From: Paenibacillus uliginis N3/975 | Lineage (GTDB): Bacteria; Bacillota; Bacilli; Paenibacillales; Paenibacillaceae | Assembly (NCBI RefSeq): GCF_900177425.1 | Contig: NZ_LT840184.1 | Location: forward strand, 3,574,263 to 3,638,262 | Length of the DNA stretch: 64,000 nucleotides | Direction: 5' to 3' | Part shown: positions 43,579 through 52,630 of the stretch, piece by piece | Layout: each line of letters starts with the position of its first letter | How positions within the stretch are numbered: position 1 is the stretch's first letter | Notes under the pieces: generated by a model | The model's input: only the letters and a program-made list of their open reading frames with translations | Told to the model about the DNA's origin: nothing | Databases searched by the model: none | Made by a program: the position numbers and the translations under genes

Positions 43579-44697
43579 TTAAATCTGATCAATAAATTCT
43601 TTTATAAATGGCAAAGCAGCACCGGCAGCGATCGCTTCCGTCTTATAGTTACAAGTCAACAAGAAGTCAGCGCGATGTTCAAACGTATTGCGTAAAGAGA
43701 CCAGCTTCTTCAAAGTATCAATGTATTCATCCATAAAAGCTCCCACATAACCGCCGAGAATAATATCACAATCAAATAACATTCTGATATTATTAATGGC
43801 AATCGAAAGATACCATAGATACTGATCCCATATTTTAAGCTTATCGGCTTTTCCTTCTTTGACCTGATTAAAAAAAATCTCCAGACTTCCGTTGCCTGCA
43901 TCTGCCAGTAGTGAAGCGGAGCAATACGCTTCCAGGCAGCCCATCTGTCCACAGTAACAAGGAAATCCATCCGGAACAATCGTTATATGACCGATCTCCC
44001 CGCTCTTCTGATTTTCTCCCGTATATACCTGCTTGTCTATGTAGACGGCTCCCCCAATGTTGGTGCTTAAGGAGATATAGAAGGCGTTGGTCATCTCCGG
44101 TCTAACCCACATTTCCGAAATTCCGGCTGCATTGGCATCGTTAATCAGTATGGACGGATATGGGATATATTTTGCAAACTGCCGCAGCGTCTCTCCTGTA
44201 AAGTCCAAAATTTTTCCGTAAAAAACAGTTTGATGGTCTTCCGTAATTAGGCCTGGCACAGCAATACCGACGCCTAAAATTTTCGATGGTTCTAATTCTA
44301 AATCCTTCACCGTTTCCTGAACCATCATGCCCAATAGTCGGAAGTACTCATCCGTTCTTTCAAACGGCTCATTTTTTCGTTTAATTTGAATTACATTTCC
44401 ACTTAAATCCACAGCAACTATGGTTATTTGATGTCTGGTAATATCTAATCCAATCGCTGCTTTAGCATTACTTACACAGGAATAGGCTCTCGCTTTTCTT
44501 CCTCCTGTGTTGCCAATGGTTCCTGTATTGGCGATTAGATTTTGTTCAAGTAATAGATTTAAATTTTGCGTTACGGTTGGCAGACTGAGCTGCAGCTGAT
44601 AGGCGATGTCCTGCTTGGACAAGCTTTCATTTTGACGCAGAAGTTTATAGATCTGATTGCGATTTATATCTTTAATACTGACTGACTTGGCTTTCAT
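43579..44697 (-). CDS. ROK-family (XylR-like) repressor
   Basis: The 372-residue protein starts at ATG 44697, behind AGGAGG. A winged helix covers residues about 10-65 (SLSKQDIAYQLQLSLPTVTQ). The ROK domain follows with the zinc motif GEIGHITIVPDG then CYCGQMGCLEAYCS and the sugar/ATP-fold pattern GVGIAVPGL. It sits directly upstream of the polyol operon in the same direction, and both promoters carry GTTTTRTAAA palindromes, so it most likely represses the operon and itself. Confidence 0.92.
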   Translation of the reverse strand: MKAKSVSIKDINRNQIYKLLRQNESLSKQDIAYQLQLSLPTVTQNLNLLLEQNLIANTGTIGNTGGRKARAYSCVSNAKAAIGLDITRHQITIVAVDLSGNVIQIKRKNEPFERTDEYFRLLGMMVQETVKDLELEPSKILGVGIAVPGLITEDHQTVFYGKILDFTGETLRQFAKYIPYPSILINDANAAGISEMWVRPEMTNAFYISLSTNIGGAVYIDKQVYTGENQKSGEIGHITIVPDGFPCYCGQMGCLEAYCSASLLADAGNGSLEIFFNQVKEGKADKLKIWDQYLWYLSIAINNIRMLFDCDIILGGYVGAFMDEYIDTLKKLVSLRNTFEHRADFLLTCNYKTEAIAAGAALPFIKEFIDQI

Positions 44698-44711
44698 GGC
44701 AGCCTCCTGAA

Positions 44712-44732
44712 TTTACAAAACAGTTTTGTAAA
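44712..44732 (-). promoter_or_regulatory. 21-bp palindromic operator before the ROK gene
   Basis: TTTACAAAAC, one base, GTTTTGTAAA is a perfect inverted repeat 14 bases before the start codon, close enough to overlap the transcript start. The AT-rich repeat is typical of XylR/NagC-type ROK operators. Confidence 0.65.
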
Positions 44733-44917
44733 AGTTATCATCCGATTTTTATATTATTGTAATGTTTTTGCCCAAAAACTTCAATAAAGCTTTTTACGTA
44801 ATAGAAGGTGCACGGCGTAAATGATGCGATACACTAAGGCTCTTTCGTTACATACGGCATGTTCTATTCAATTACCACTTGAATTGCACTTTTTCTCTAT
44901 CCACGAAAAAACAAAAA

Positions 44918-44937
44918 AGCCGCTACTTTAAGCGACT
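44918..44937 (-). terminator. Intrinsic terminator
   Basis: AGTCGCT...AGCGGCT stem (one wobble) followed by six T and GTTTTTT on the minus strand. It ends the GPH symporter unit and the small fragment after it. The remaining 44738-44917 has no gene. Confidence 0.75.
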
Positions 44938-45030
44938 TCTTAAGCATTAAGCAAAGGCTGCGGATCAATCTGCCGGCTGCTTTTGCATATATGGGGCTCT
45001 TGTCCGGGCCATATGACAGTGGAAACTTTC

Positions 45031-45183
45031 TTAGTCCCATTGCTTCTTCTGTATTCCAGCTAATATTCTTTCTACGGGAGCCCATCCTATAAATTTTGGT
45101 TGGGTCCAACTTGGTGCCGGTATAAGATTTTCAATTTCTAGATAGTTATCAATTCTTACCCTGTTCTTTAGAATGCCCCGCAT
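45031..45183 (-). CDS. 50-residue ORF, possible C-terminal gene fragment
   Basis: The frame from ATG 45183 to TAA 45031 reads MRGILKNRVRIDNYLEIENL, then PAPSWTQPKFIGWAPVERIL and AGIQKKQWD. Composition is protein-like and Trp-rich. There is no binding site at the start, so it may be the tail of a larger gene whose front was lost. It lies 10 bases after the GPH symporter gene. No family is recognised. Confidence 0.35.
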   Translation of the reverse strand: MRGILKNRVRIDNYLEIENLIPAPSWTQPKFIGWAPVERILAGIQKKQWD

Positions 45184-45193
45184 ACACTATATA

Positions 45194-46552
45194 CTAAGCT
45201 TGTATCGAAGCTGCGCCGCTTTGACGCTGTGTTTCCAGTTCTCCAATCATTTTCTGATCGAACTCCAGCTTATAGAATAGAAGCAATAGAGCACATATGA
45301 GGAAGCAAATGAACGGTATCCATACGAAGTTGAATTGGATAGCCGCAAGCCCTGAAGCAGCCTGCTCCTGGTTCGGGACATAGTTGCCAATAGCAAGCAC
45401 CCACGCTGCCACTGCTCCGCCGATGCCCATACCGAATTTAACGCCGAAGGAACTCGATGCTGTCAACAAGCCTTGAGCCCTGATCCCGGATCTCAACTCT
45501 CCATAATCAACGGTATCTGCCAGCATCGCGAACATGAGGCCTGCTGCAAATCCGATACCGATATTACCAATCGCGACGGCTCCGATCAGAATCGGAATAG
45601 AGCTCAGTACTGCCGCCACATACACAATTAGCTGACTCGCTGCGCCAATAGCTACGCCAAGCAGCGCCGTATTGCGCTTGCCGATTCTTTTTGCCAACAT
45701 CGGCATCAATGCGATACCAACGAGTAGAATCACATTTAAACCATTGACAAGCGGAACAAGATCTTCGCGGCCAAGATTGTATTTCAAGTAAAATACTGCG
45801 GACTGGCCTTTGCTCGTCATGCCTACCCAAAAGAACACGTTCATGAAGAGCAAAATCCACCAAGGCAGATTGCCCTTTAACGCCTTTATGCCATCTTTGA
45901 ACGGCACAACTTGATTTTTATCGCCCATCTGAACTCGCTCACGCGTATTTGCAAACGTAGTGAAAAAAAGTAAGACTGCAATCGATGCGAACAATACCAT
46001 CGTCCACAGAAAGCCCTGCTGTTGATTGCCTTTGCCAAAAGCAGCTACGAGTGGAAGCGCACCGATGCTGACGATCAAGCCGCCTAGTTGACCAAAAATC
46101 ATTCGAACCGAATTGACAACCGTACGTTCCTGCGAATTACTCGTCATACTTGTCAGAAGCGATGTCAATGGCAGATTAATCGCCGCATACAAAATACCGA
46201 GTACAATATACGTGAAGTAAGCGTATACAAGTTTGCCCGTATTGCCGAAGTCCGGTGTCATAAATGTCAGCACTGCAACGATACCGAACGGGATCGCAAG
46301 CCACAGGAAGAATGGCCTTGATTTACCCCACTTCGTATGGGTGCGGTCGATAATCACCCCAATGATCGGACTATCAAAAGCATCGATTACCCGCGCCACC
46401 AGGAACAAAGTACCGACTGCCGCCACATTCAATCCGTATACATCCGTATAGAAGAACATCAGATACATCGTAATCATCTGAAAGACTAAGTTGGAAGCTG
46501 TGTCTCCAAGGCCATAACTAATTCGTTCTTTCCATGAAACCTGGTTATCCAT
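45194..46552 (-). CDS. GPH-family sugar:cation symporter (MFS)
   Basis: The 452-residue protein starts at ATG 46552, behind AAGGGGGAT. Twelve membrane segments and the family motif DSPIIGVIIDRTHTKWGKSR mark a glycoside-pentoside-hexuronide symporter. MFFYTDVYGLNVAAVGTLFL at the start is typical. It is preceded by a matching LacI-type palindrome and lies downstream of the oxidoreductase gene, so it probably imports the sugar or glycoside handled by the two enzymes. Confidence 0.9.
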   Translation of the reverse strand: MDNQVSWKERISYGLGDTASNLVFQMITMYLMFFYTDVYGLNVAAVGTLFLVARVIDAFDSPIIGVIIDRTHTKWGKSRPFFLWLAIPFGIVAVLTFMTPDFGNTGKLVYAYFTYIVLGILYAAINLPLTSLLTSMTSNSQERTVVNSVRMIFGQLGGLIVSIGALPLVAAFGKGNQQQGFLWTMVLFASIAVLLFFTTFANTRERVQMGDKNQVVPFKDGIKALKGNLPWWILLFMNVFFWVGMTSKGQSAVFYLKYNLGREDLVPLVNGLNVILLVGIALMPMLAKRIGKRNTALLGVAIGAASQLIVYVAAVLSSIPILIGAVAIGNIGIGFAAGLMFAMLADTVDYGELRSGIRAQGLLTASSSFGVKFGMGIGGAVAAWVLAIGNYVPNQEQAASGLAAIQFNFVWIPFICFLICALLLLFYKLEFDQKMIGELETQRQSGAASIQA

Positions 46553-46578
46553 AAGATATCCCCCTTTTAGCCCACTCC

Positions 46579-46594
46579 ATGTAACCCCTTACAT
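46579..46594 (-). promoter_or_regulatory. LacI-type operator before the GPH symporter gene
   Basis: ATGTAA-N4-TTACAT, identical half-sites to the two palindromes before the isomerase gene. It lies 27 bases before the start codon, giving the symporter its own control point. Confidence 0.6.
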
Positions 46595-46628
46595 TTATCC
46601 TTATAAAAATCTCTTCATGTAACTGAAC

Positions 46629-46658
46629 TCGTCCTCCGCTACAACTAGCAGAGGACGA
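46629..46658. terminator. Hairpin between oxidoreductase and symporter genes
   Basis: TCGTCCTC (46629-46636) pairs with GAGGACGA (46651-46658), with a further GCT/AGC pair inside. There is no T-run; it may stabilise transcript ends or terminate partially. Confidence 0.45.
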
Positions 46659-46671
46659 GACTATTTACTAT

Positions 46672-47775
46672 TTATAATGATGTCAGTGTAACTTCTTTAC
46701 CTGTTCTGGCAGATTCATAAATCGCTTCAAGAATTGTTGTCACCATATAGGCCTCTTCAGGCTTCACCAGCGGTTCTTTATCTTCCATAATAGCCTCGAT
46801 CCATTGTCGGGCTTCACGATCGCCTTCATCCTCCACTCGGGAACCGTAGTACGGAATCGAAGGGTTCATTTCAGGCTTGATCTCCACAAGTTTTCCAAAC
46901 ATTTCGGCATTTAAATGCAAGTCCGGTTTCCCGCTGACGGGATGACGTCGCATCTCCGCCCCGCCCTTCGTTCCGCAAAGTGTCGTCATCGCTTCGCGAA
47001 CGTCAAGCGTATTCAGAGCCCATGAAGACTCGAGAAATATCGTTGCACCGTTCTCCATTTTAATAAAACCAACAGCGGAATCTTCTACTTCAAATTCGTC
47101 GGGATTCCATTGTCCGAACATGTTCGCCCTGTTTTGATCCTTTAGCTCATGAAACACGGAACCAGATACGGACTTCACTTTATAATTGTTCATGTACCAT
47201 AGCGTCAGATCGAGAGCATGTGTTCCGATATCAATTAATGGGCCCCCTCCTTGCTTCTCTTTATCCATGAATACACCCCATGTCGGTACCGCACGACGGC
47301 GGATGGCATGTGCCTTGGCCAAATAGATATCGCCCAAGTATCCATCGTTACAAGCTTCTTTGAGCATCAAAGCTTCTTCTCTAAACCGGTTTTGATAACC
47401 AATCGTAAGCTTCTTTCCGGTTCTTTTGGCGGCATCGAGCATATTTCGGGCTTCCTGTGAATTAATGGCCATCGGTTTCTCACACATAACATGTTTACCC
47501 GCCTCTAGCGCATCAACTGTAATGGTAGAATGAGAGATGTTAGGAGTTAGCACGTGAACAGCATCAATCGCGTCATCCTGTATGAGCTGCTTATAATCCG
47601 TATATGTCTTTGCCCCCACAGCACCATATTGCTTGGAAGCCGTGTCGGCGCGCCCCTTGATGATGTCGCAAAACGCTGTTATTTCAACTAAATCTGCTAA
47701 TTTGGCCAATGCTAGCAAATGTTTGGCATGGGCAATTCCACCACAGCCTATTATCCCTATTTTTAATTTACTCAT
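46672..47775 (-). CDS. Gfo/Idh/MocA family oxidoreductase
   Basis: The 367-residue protein starts at ATG 47775, six bases after GGGAGG. The dinucleotide fold is GIIGCGGIAHAKHL near residue 6, followed by the family motif CEKPMA (about 95) with the catalytic Lys. The C-terminal domain has the His-containing DIGTHALDLTLWYM (about 185). Such enzymes oxidise or epimerise sugars, inositols or glycosides using NAD. It is in an operon with a sugar isomerase/epimerase and a GPH symporter. Confidence 0.92.
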   Translation of the reverse strand: MSKLKIGIIGCGGIAHAKHLLALAKLADLVEITAFCDIIKGRADTASKQYGAVGAKTYTDYKQLIQDDAIDAVHVLTPNISHSTITVDALEAGKHVMCEKPMAINSQEARNMLDAAKRTGKKLTIGYQNRFREEALMLKEACNDGYLGDIYLAKAHAIRRRAVPTWGVFMDKEKQGGGPLIDIGTHALDLTLWYMNNYKVKSVSGSVFHELKDQNRANMFGQWNPDEFEVEDSAVGFIKMENGATIFLESSWALNTLDVREAMTTLCGTKGGAEMRRHPVSGKPDLHLNAEMFGKLVEIKPEMNPSIPYYGSRVEDEGDREARQWIEAIMEDKEPLVKPEEAYMVTTILEAIYESARTGKEVTLTSL

Positions 47776-47805
47776 ATTCATCCTCCCACTTTTCACCGTT
47801 TAAGA

Positions 47806-48654
47806 TTAAAATAGTTTTGAAATATAGTTATAGCTAATTTCAACACTTTCTAGCTGGTTCTTGTTCGTCCAATCTTGCTCGATAAACAAGTATCTTGCTT
47901 CCGGTTTACTTCTAAATGCATCCACAATTGCAGGTATGTCCATAATGCCTTGACCGGCTTCTGTGAAATATTCGATCTTGTGCAACTTAATCATCAATCC
48001 CATATCGATAAGGGCGTCGTCACCGATAACTTCAAATAAATTCACCGGTGTTGCATCAGCAGGCAAGTCTTTCTGATGAATAAGATCGCAGCGATCTCCC
48101 AGCTTGTGCAAATATTCAATCGGATCGATTCCGCCTCTTAGTGCCCAATAGGTATCAAATTCGACTTTAAGAAACTGTTCATCCGTATTCTCCAAAATAA
48201 TGTCCAACACATACTGATTGTCAAACTTCTGAAACTCTTCAAAATGGTTATGGTAATACAACTGAAGACCGTTATCTTTGAACATCCTCCCGGCTGTATT
48301 TAATTTAGCGCACAGGTCAAGAACTTCTTGCTTATCGCTGAAGAAAGCGATTGCAATGGCAAGTGAAGTAAAGCCAACTTTTTTGGCATAGGCTATAATT
48401 TTCTCCGCTTTGTCCTCATGTAGAAATGCCAAGTCGATATGGGCTGAAACAGCTTTCAATCCAAGGCGATCCAATTCCTGTTTCAATTCATCCGCTGTCA
48501 GATTGCCAATAGTGGCCCCCATATTGTCTGCGTCATGGAAGAACAATTCCACATTTTTATATCCGATTGAAGCGACTTTTTCCAATGTTCCTTTAAAATC
48601 TTTCGTTAATTCATCTCGTACCGAATACAACTGCAATCCAAATTCCAAACTCAT
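47806..48654 (-). CDS. Sugar phosphate isomerase/epimerase (xylose-isomerase-like TIM barrel)
   Basis: The 282-residue protein starts at ATG 48654, behind GGGAGG. AP-endonuclease-2-type barrel with metal-binding Glu and His residues: LQLYSVRDEL, SAHIDL, YYHNHFEEF, KVEFDTYWAL (Glu/Asp) and IEQDW at the end. It is close to IolE/IolH-like and 3-keto-glycoside-processing proteins that partner Gfo/Idh/MocA enzymes. It is the first gene of the operon; two LacI-type palindromes lie just upstream. Confidence 0.88.
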   Translation of the reverse strand: MSLEFGLQLYSVRDELTKDFKGTLEKVASIGYKNVELFFHDADNMGATIGNLTADELKQELDRLGLKAVSAHIDLAFLHEDKAEKIIAYAKKVGFTSLAIAIAFFSDKQEVLDLCAKLNTAGRMFKDNGLQLYYHNHFEEFQKFDNQYVLDIILENTDEQFLKVEFDTYWALRGGIDPIEYLHKLGDRCDLIHQKDLPADATPVNLFEVIGDDALIDMGLMIKLHKIEYFTEAGQGIMDIPAIVDAFRSKPEARYLFIEQDWTNKNQLESVEISYNYISKLF

Positions 48655-48711
48655 AAATAGTCCTCCCGAAAAATAGATTCACAAATGTAATAGGACGGCG
48701 CTTGAACATCA

Positions 48712-48781
48712 ATGTAACAGATTACATAAAATTAAATAAATGCCTTAATAAACGGCATTCATAAAATGTAACGGATTACAT
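48712..48781 (-). promoter_or_regulatory. Two LacI-type operators before the isomerase operon
   Basis: ATGTAACAGATTACAT (48712-48727) and ATGTAACGGATTACAT (48766-48781) share the half-site ATGTAA-N4-TTACAT, 54 bases apart centre to centre. A half-site, AATGTAAT, also occurs at 48684-48691. The pair could allow DNA looping. Confidence 0.7.
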
Positions 48782-48922
48782 TTGTGTTGGGTTCATCTTA
48801 CTCCAACCCTTTCAATTCGTCAATCATAAAAAACGTCTTTCGCCTTCATACTTTCTTATCTCAAAAGAAATCGGCAACAGTGAGAGCAGCGCTCCGCCTG
48901 AACCGATTTAAGATATTTCTAT

Positions 48923-49927
48923 TTATGATTGAAGTGTTGACTCTCGTTTAATCAACTGATGTTGCAGCATCACATTCTCATACTTCTTTTCTGTATGAAC
49001 CATATTATGAATCAGTAAATTCATTGCAGTGTAACCGAGATCATATTTCGGCTGATGAACCGTTGTCAGTGCAGGTGTAGACATCGTTGCTTCATGGGTG
49101 TTATCGAATCCGATTACAGCGATATCGCCAGGTACGGACCACCCTTTCTTTTTAATCGCATTGACACAGCCTATGGCAAGACTATCATTCATGCAAAATA
49201 TAGCAGTCGGAAGAACTGGCAATTGCAGCAGCTCGTTCGTCAGCGCTTCACCATCATGATGGAAGAAGCCTCCGTGTTTGATCCATTCTTCCCGACAAGG
49301 TATGTGATGTTGTGTAAGCGCTCTGCGATACCCTTGCTCTCTAAGACGTTCTGAGTACAACAGCGTAGAAGCGCCGATCATTGAGATGCGTTGATGACCT
49401 AATTCAATGAAATGACTTACAGCGTCAAAAGCTGCCTGTTCATCGTTGATGGATACGCAACACGTATAAGATGCATTTTCGAACTCGCAGCATTGAACGA
49501 TGCTATGCTTTTGGCCCAGTGCGCTTAGTTCTTCTTCGCTAAGCGTCGTGCTAAAGGTAATGACACCGTCAACGAGCCTGTTTTTTAACATTTGAAGCAG
49601 TTCTTTTTCACGCTCCAAATGATTCGAAGTCGGGCACACCAACACATAATAACCATCTTCCTTGGCACGATCTTCTATGCCTTTAACAATTTCGGCGAAT
49701 ATAGGTCTATCCAGGCTCGGGGTTAACACAAGCACCTTCATCGTTTCCGATCTTCTTAAATCCCGCCCCAACAGGTTCGGTTGATAATCAAATTTATGAA
49801 TAACGCTTAATACTTTTTGCCGGGTAGCTTCTTTAACTAAAGGACTTTCGTTCAAAACTCTAGATACAGTGGCTACAGAAACACCAGCCAACTGGGCTAC
49901 TTCTTGGATCGTCATGGATTTCTGCAT
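48923..49927 (-). CDS. LacI-family regulator
   Basis: The 334-residue protein starts at ATG 49927 behind AAGGAAGGG. The DNA-binding domain reads MTIQEVAQLAGVSVATVSRV with hinge LGRDLRRSET, followed by a full-length periplasmic-binding-protein-like effector domain (VLVLTPSLDRPIFAEIVKGI; PTAIFCMNDSLAIG; VIGFDNTHEA). It lies directly upstream of, and in the same direction as, the isomerase operon, separated by the two ATGTAA-N4-TTACAT palindromes that are its probable targets. Confidence 0.93.
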   Translation of the reverse strand: MQKSMTIQEVAQLAGVSVATVSRVLNESPLVKEATRQKVLSVIHKFDYQPNLLGRDLRRSETMKVLVLTPSLDRPIFAEIVKGIEDRAKEDGYYVLVCPTSNHLEREKELLQMLKNRLVDGVITFSTTLSEEELSALGQKHSIVQCCEFENASYTCCVSINDEQAAFDAVSHFIELGHQRISMIGASTLLYSERLREQGYRRALTQHHIPCREEWIKHGGFFHHDGEALTNELLQLPVLPTAIFCMNDSLAIGCVNAIKKKGWSVPGDIAVIGFDNTHEATMSTPALTTVHQPKYDLGYTAMNLLIHNMVHTEKKYENVMLQHQLIKRESTLQS

Positions 49928-50086
49928 GTGTTCCCTTCCTTTATGCGCTTTCAAATATTCAGCTTATTTTCCCGCAATAACGAACGTAGTTCACCTGTTT
50001 GCTGTAATTGCATAATATCAGAGAATTCAGCCATATTAAAGTGCTACCACGCCTGTCGAGTCATTCTTAAAGCATATTACTTCGTA

Positions 50087-52630
50087 TTATTCTGCTATTC
50101 TTAACCTCTCCACGATCGTTTGCCGACGAATATTTCGGTAAGCTAAATAAGGTACGATTACGAACAACAGGAACAAGATCGGGTATGTAATAAGCAGTGG
50201 TGACAGCACAAATTGATAGCTGAAAAACCATAGATTGCTGACCAACCCACGAACAATAAAAGCAGAAAACAATATGCTCAAAATGAGAGACAGCACGATT
50301 GTCGCACCTGCATAATACCCTCCCTCATAGAGAAGCATTCGCTTTAACTGCCGCCCCGTCATCCCTATACTTTGCAGCATCGCAAACTCCAGACGTCTTG
50401 ATAAAATGCTGGTCAGAATTGAGTTGATAAAATTCAATATCCCGATCAGACCAATAACAAAGCTGATCGCACTACCTACGATGATCACCATATTCTGCAG
50501 TTGCTTAAAGTTGTTGACGTACACCTGCTTGGATTCATAATTCATGAGCGGCTCAATCGTTTCCGTATAATTCTTGATAAAGGTCTCCATCGCGGACTCC
50601 TGATCATCAGCCATGTTGAAGCCATACGTCATAAGCACGGGACGCGTTACAACTTTCAAATATTCTTCTGTAGGCAAGTACATGGCAAATTCATCATACG
50701 AACGGTTTCCAATTGTGAACTGATTGATTTTTGCCTTGGCCATGACCTCGTACTCGTATTTCTTTCCATCAACCGTAATCTGGACGGTGTCTCCGATTTG
50801 ATAATGTGAAGTGTTCCATTCCACACGGCCTTCATCATCTTGATGGACACCTTCGATGATGTATTTTCCACTTTTTAGTTTTGCCGTATCCAATTTTCCC
50901 TCAACAATATCCAGACGCTTCAGCGGCAAGTCATCCAATCCATATAAATCGAGCGTAGGGTTACCATCCTCCGCTTTGTTCATGGGATACCCATGAGAAC
51001 TAAGTTCATCTGGATCTTCTCGATAAATGGAAGATTGACCCAAGTAGATGTTGTAGTAGATTCTGCCGCCTTCCTGGAATCCCTCTTGCTCCTGAACTGC
51101 CTTAATAAAACTCTCACTCAGCTCATCTTCAGGTTGGCGAAAACGATTATCATTAAAATAATTCGCATGCCCGATGAGATAATCCATATTTACAAATTTG
51201 GAAACAAACTTGTCCATATCAAATCCTCGTGAGAGGGTAAAGACCGTGCTGAGCAGCACCAAGCTGAGCGACATCGAAATCAGCATCATGACCGTTTGTT
51301 TTTTGCTTCTGCCAAGATTCGACCATGCCATTCTCCAGATTTTTCCGCCATCGGTCGATTTCTTCTTTTTACGCTTAAAGGATTCCCTGCCACCTTGGTA
51401 GCGCACCGCCTCTACGGGCGATACGGCTGCCGCCATCTTGCCTGGCTTACGGGTGCTAATCCATACCGTCACGAATGTGAATATAGTGGCACCCATAAAT
51501 ATGAGTGGATGAACCGAGATGTTTACAGGTCCAACATATGTGAGAATGCCGAGCATCAGTTCCAGTAAGGAGTTACCTACAATGAGTCCAATCACAAGAC
51601 CTAAAGGGATGCCAACAATCGATAACAACAGCGCCTGTTGACGAATGATGAATTTCATTTGTCGCCTCGTTGTACCGATTGTTTTCAACAAGCCATAGTC
51701 ACGAATATCCTTGTTAACGGAAATCTGGAACAGGTTGTTGATCATCAAATATCCTGTAAAGGTAATCAGAAGAATGACTGCTACAATAGCAATGAGAGAA
51801 ATTGGATCAGCAAGTGAAAAATTACTGGAAAGATACGCCCAATTCACATTGGCTGCAATATCCGTTGGCAACGGATCAGCATTATTTCCACTTTGCATCG
51901 TATAGCCACTTTCCGTGATGACCTGATTCAACTTGTTCTCCAGGCCAAAGCTATTCTTAAATAGGATATAAGCGTTAATGGAGCCTGTTGTATTATGATC
52001 CACTAGATTCGTATGACGTAGTTCTGAAGCATGCGCTTGCACAAACTCTTTTGAGACTACAGCCATACCGACTGGAGCAACAGGATCGGTCTCCCAATAC
52101 CCAGAGAGTACGAAGTCTGTCTGCATCTGCTCCCCCTTCATCGTATACGTGAGCGGTACTTTTGCACCGACTTCATGAGGAACGCCAAGCAAGTCTAGCG
52201 TGACCGTATCCGTAATAATTTCATTCTGTGCTTGGGGGGCCTTCCCCGTTGTCGGGACGGTAAACCCTAACTTCATTGCAGTTTCGTCCATATAGTACAT
52301 TTCCAAGCGTCGCTTGAGAAAAGCCGAATTATCAACATGATCAGCGGCAATCAGGTTGTAGCTGATTTCATCAATTAACGGATGATCTTTAACAGCATTG
52401 TACTGCTCATCCGTAATGTATTTGAGCACAGCATGGCCGTCACCTCCCGCTTGCCGTAAGGTTTGGTTCTGCAAATTCTCGACCATTCCGATCGTCGTCG
52501 TGAAGAGACAGGTGAAGAGGACAGTCGTCATCGCAATGGCAATGATCGCGATGACATTCCTCATCCGATTGGCTTTAAATATGCGAAACGCAAGACGATG
52601 GATCATTTTCCGATTCTGTACGCGGATCAT
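50087..52630 (-). CDS. FtsX/MacB-type ABC transporter permease
   Basis: The 847-residue protein has the duplicated FtsX layout: an N-terminal membrane helix (ANRMRNVIAIIAIAMTTVLF), a large extracellular domain (about 55-260), three helices, a cytoplasmic linker with RKKKKS, then a second helix, extracellular domain (about 460-700) and three helices. ATG 52630 overlaps the ATPase stop (ATGA). Such large permeases use mechanotransmission rather than classic transport and act in antimicrobial peptide resistance or lipoprotein release. The neighbouring two-component system supports a stress or peptide response. Confidence 0.9.
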   Translation of the reverse strand: MIRVQNRKMIHRLAFRIFKANRMRNVIAIIAIAMTTVLFTCLFTTTIGMVENLQNQTLRQAGGDGHAVLKYITDEQYNAVKDHPLIDEISYNLIAADHVDNSAFLKRRLEMYYMDETAMKLGFTVPTTGKAPQAQNEIITDTVTLDLLGVPHEVGAKVPLTYTMKGEQMQTDFVLSGYWETDPVAPVGMAVVSKEFVQAHASELRHTNLVDHNTTGSINAYILFKNSFGLENKLNQVITESGYTMQSGNNADPLPTDIAANVNWAYLSSNFSLADPISLIAIVAVILLITFTGYLMINNLFQISVNKDIRDYGLLKTIGTTRRQMKFIIRQQALLLSIVGIPLGLVIGLIVGNSLLELMLGILTYVGPVNISVHPLIFMGATIFTFVTVWISTRKPGKMAAAVSPVEAVRYQGGRESFKRKKKKSTDGGKIWRMAWSNLGRSKKQTVMMLISMSLSLVLLSTVFTLSRGFDMDKFVSKFVNMDYLIGHANYFNDNRFRQPEDELSESFIKAVQEQEGFQEGGRIYYNIYLGQSSIYREDPDELSSHGYPMNKAEDGNPTLDLYGLDDLPLKRLDIVEGKLDTAKLKSGKYIIEGVHQDDEGRVEWNTSHYQIGDTVQITVDGKKYEYEVMAKAKINQFTIGNRSYDEFAMYLPTEEYLKVVTRPVLMTYGFNMADDQESAMETFIKNYTETIEPLMNYESKQVYVNNFKQLQNMVIIVGSAISFVIGLIGILNFINSILTSILSRRLEFAMLQSIGMTGRQLKRMLLYEGGYYAGATIVLSLILSILFSAFIVRGLVSNLWFFSYQFVLSPLLITYPILFLLFVIVPYLAYRNIRRQTIVERLRIAE

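Noticed and set aside
44897..45109. 70-codon minus-strand ORF over the terminator at 44.9 kb
   Set aside because: It runs through an intrinsic terminator, and a different frame (45031-45183) reads more like protein.
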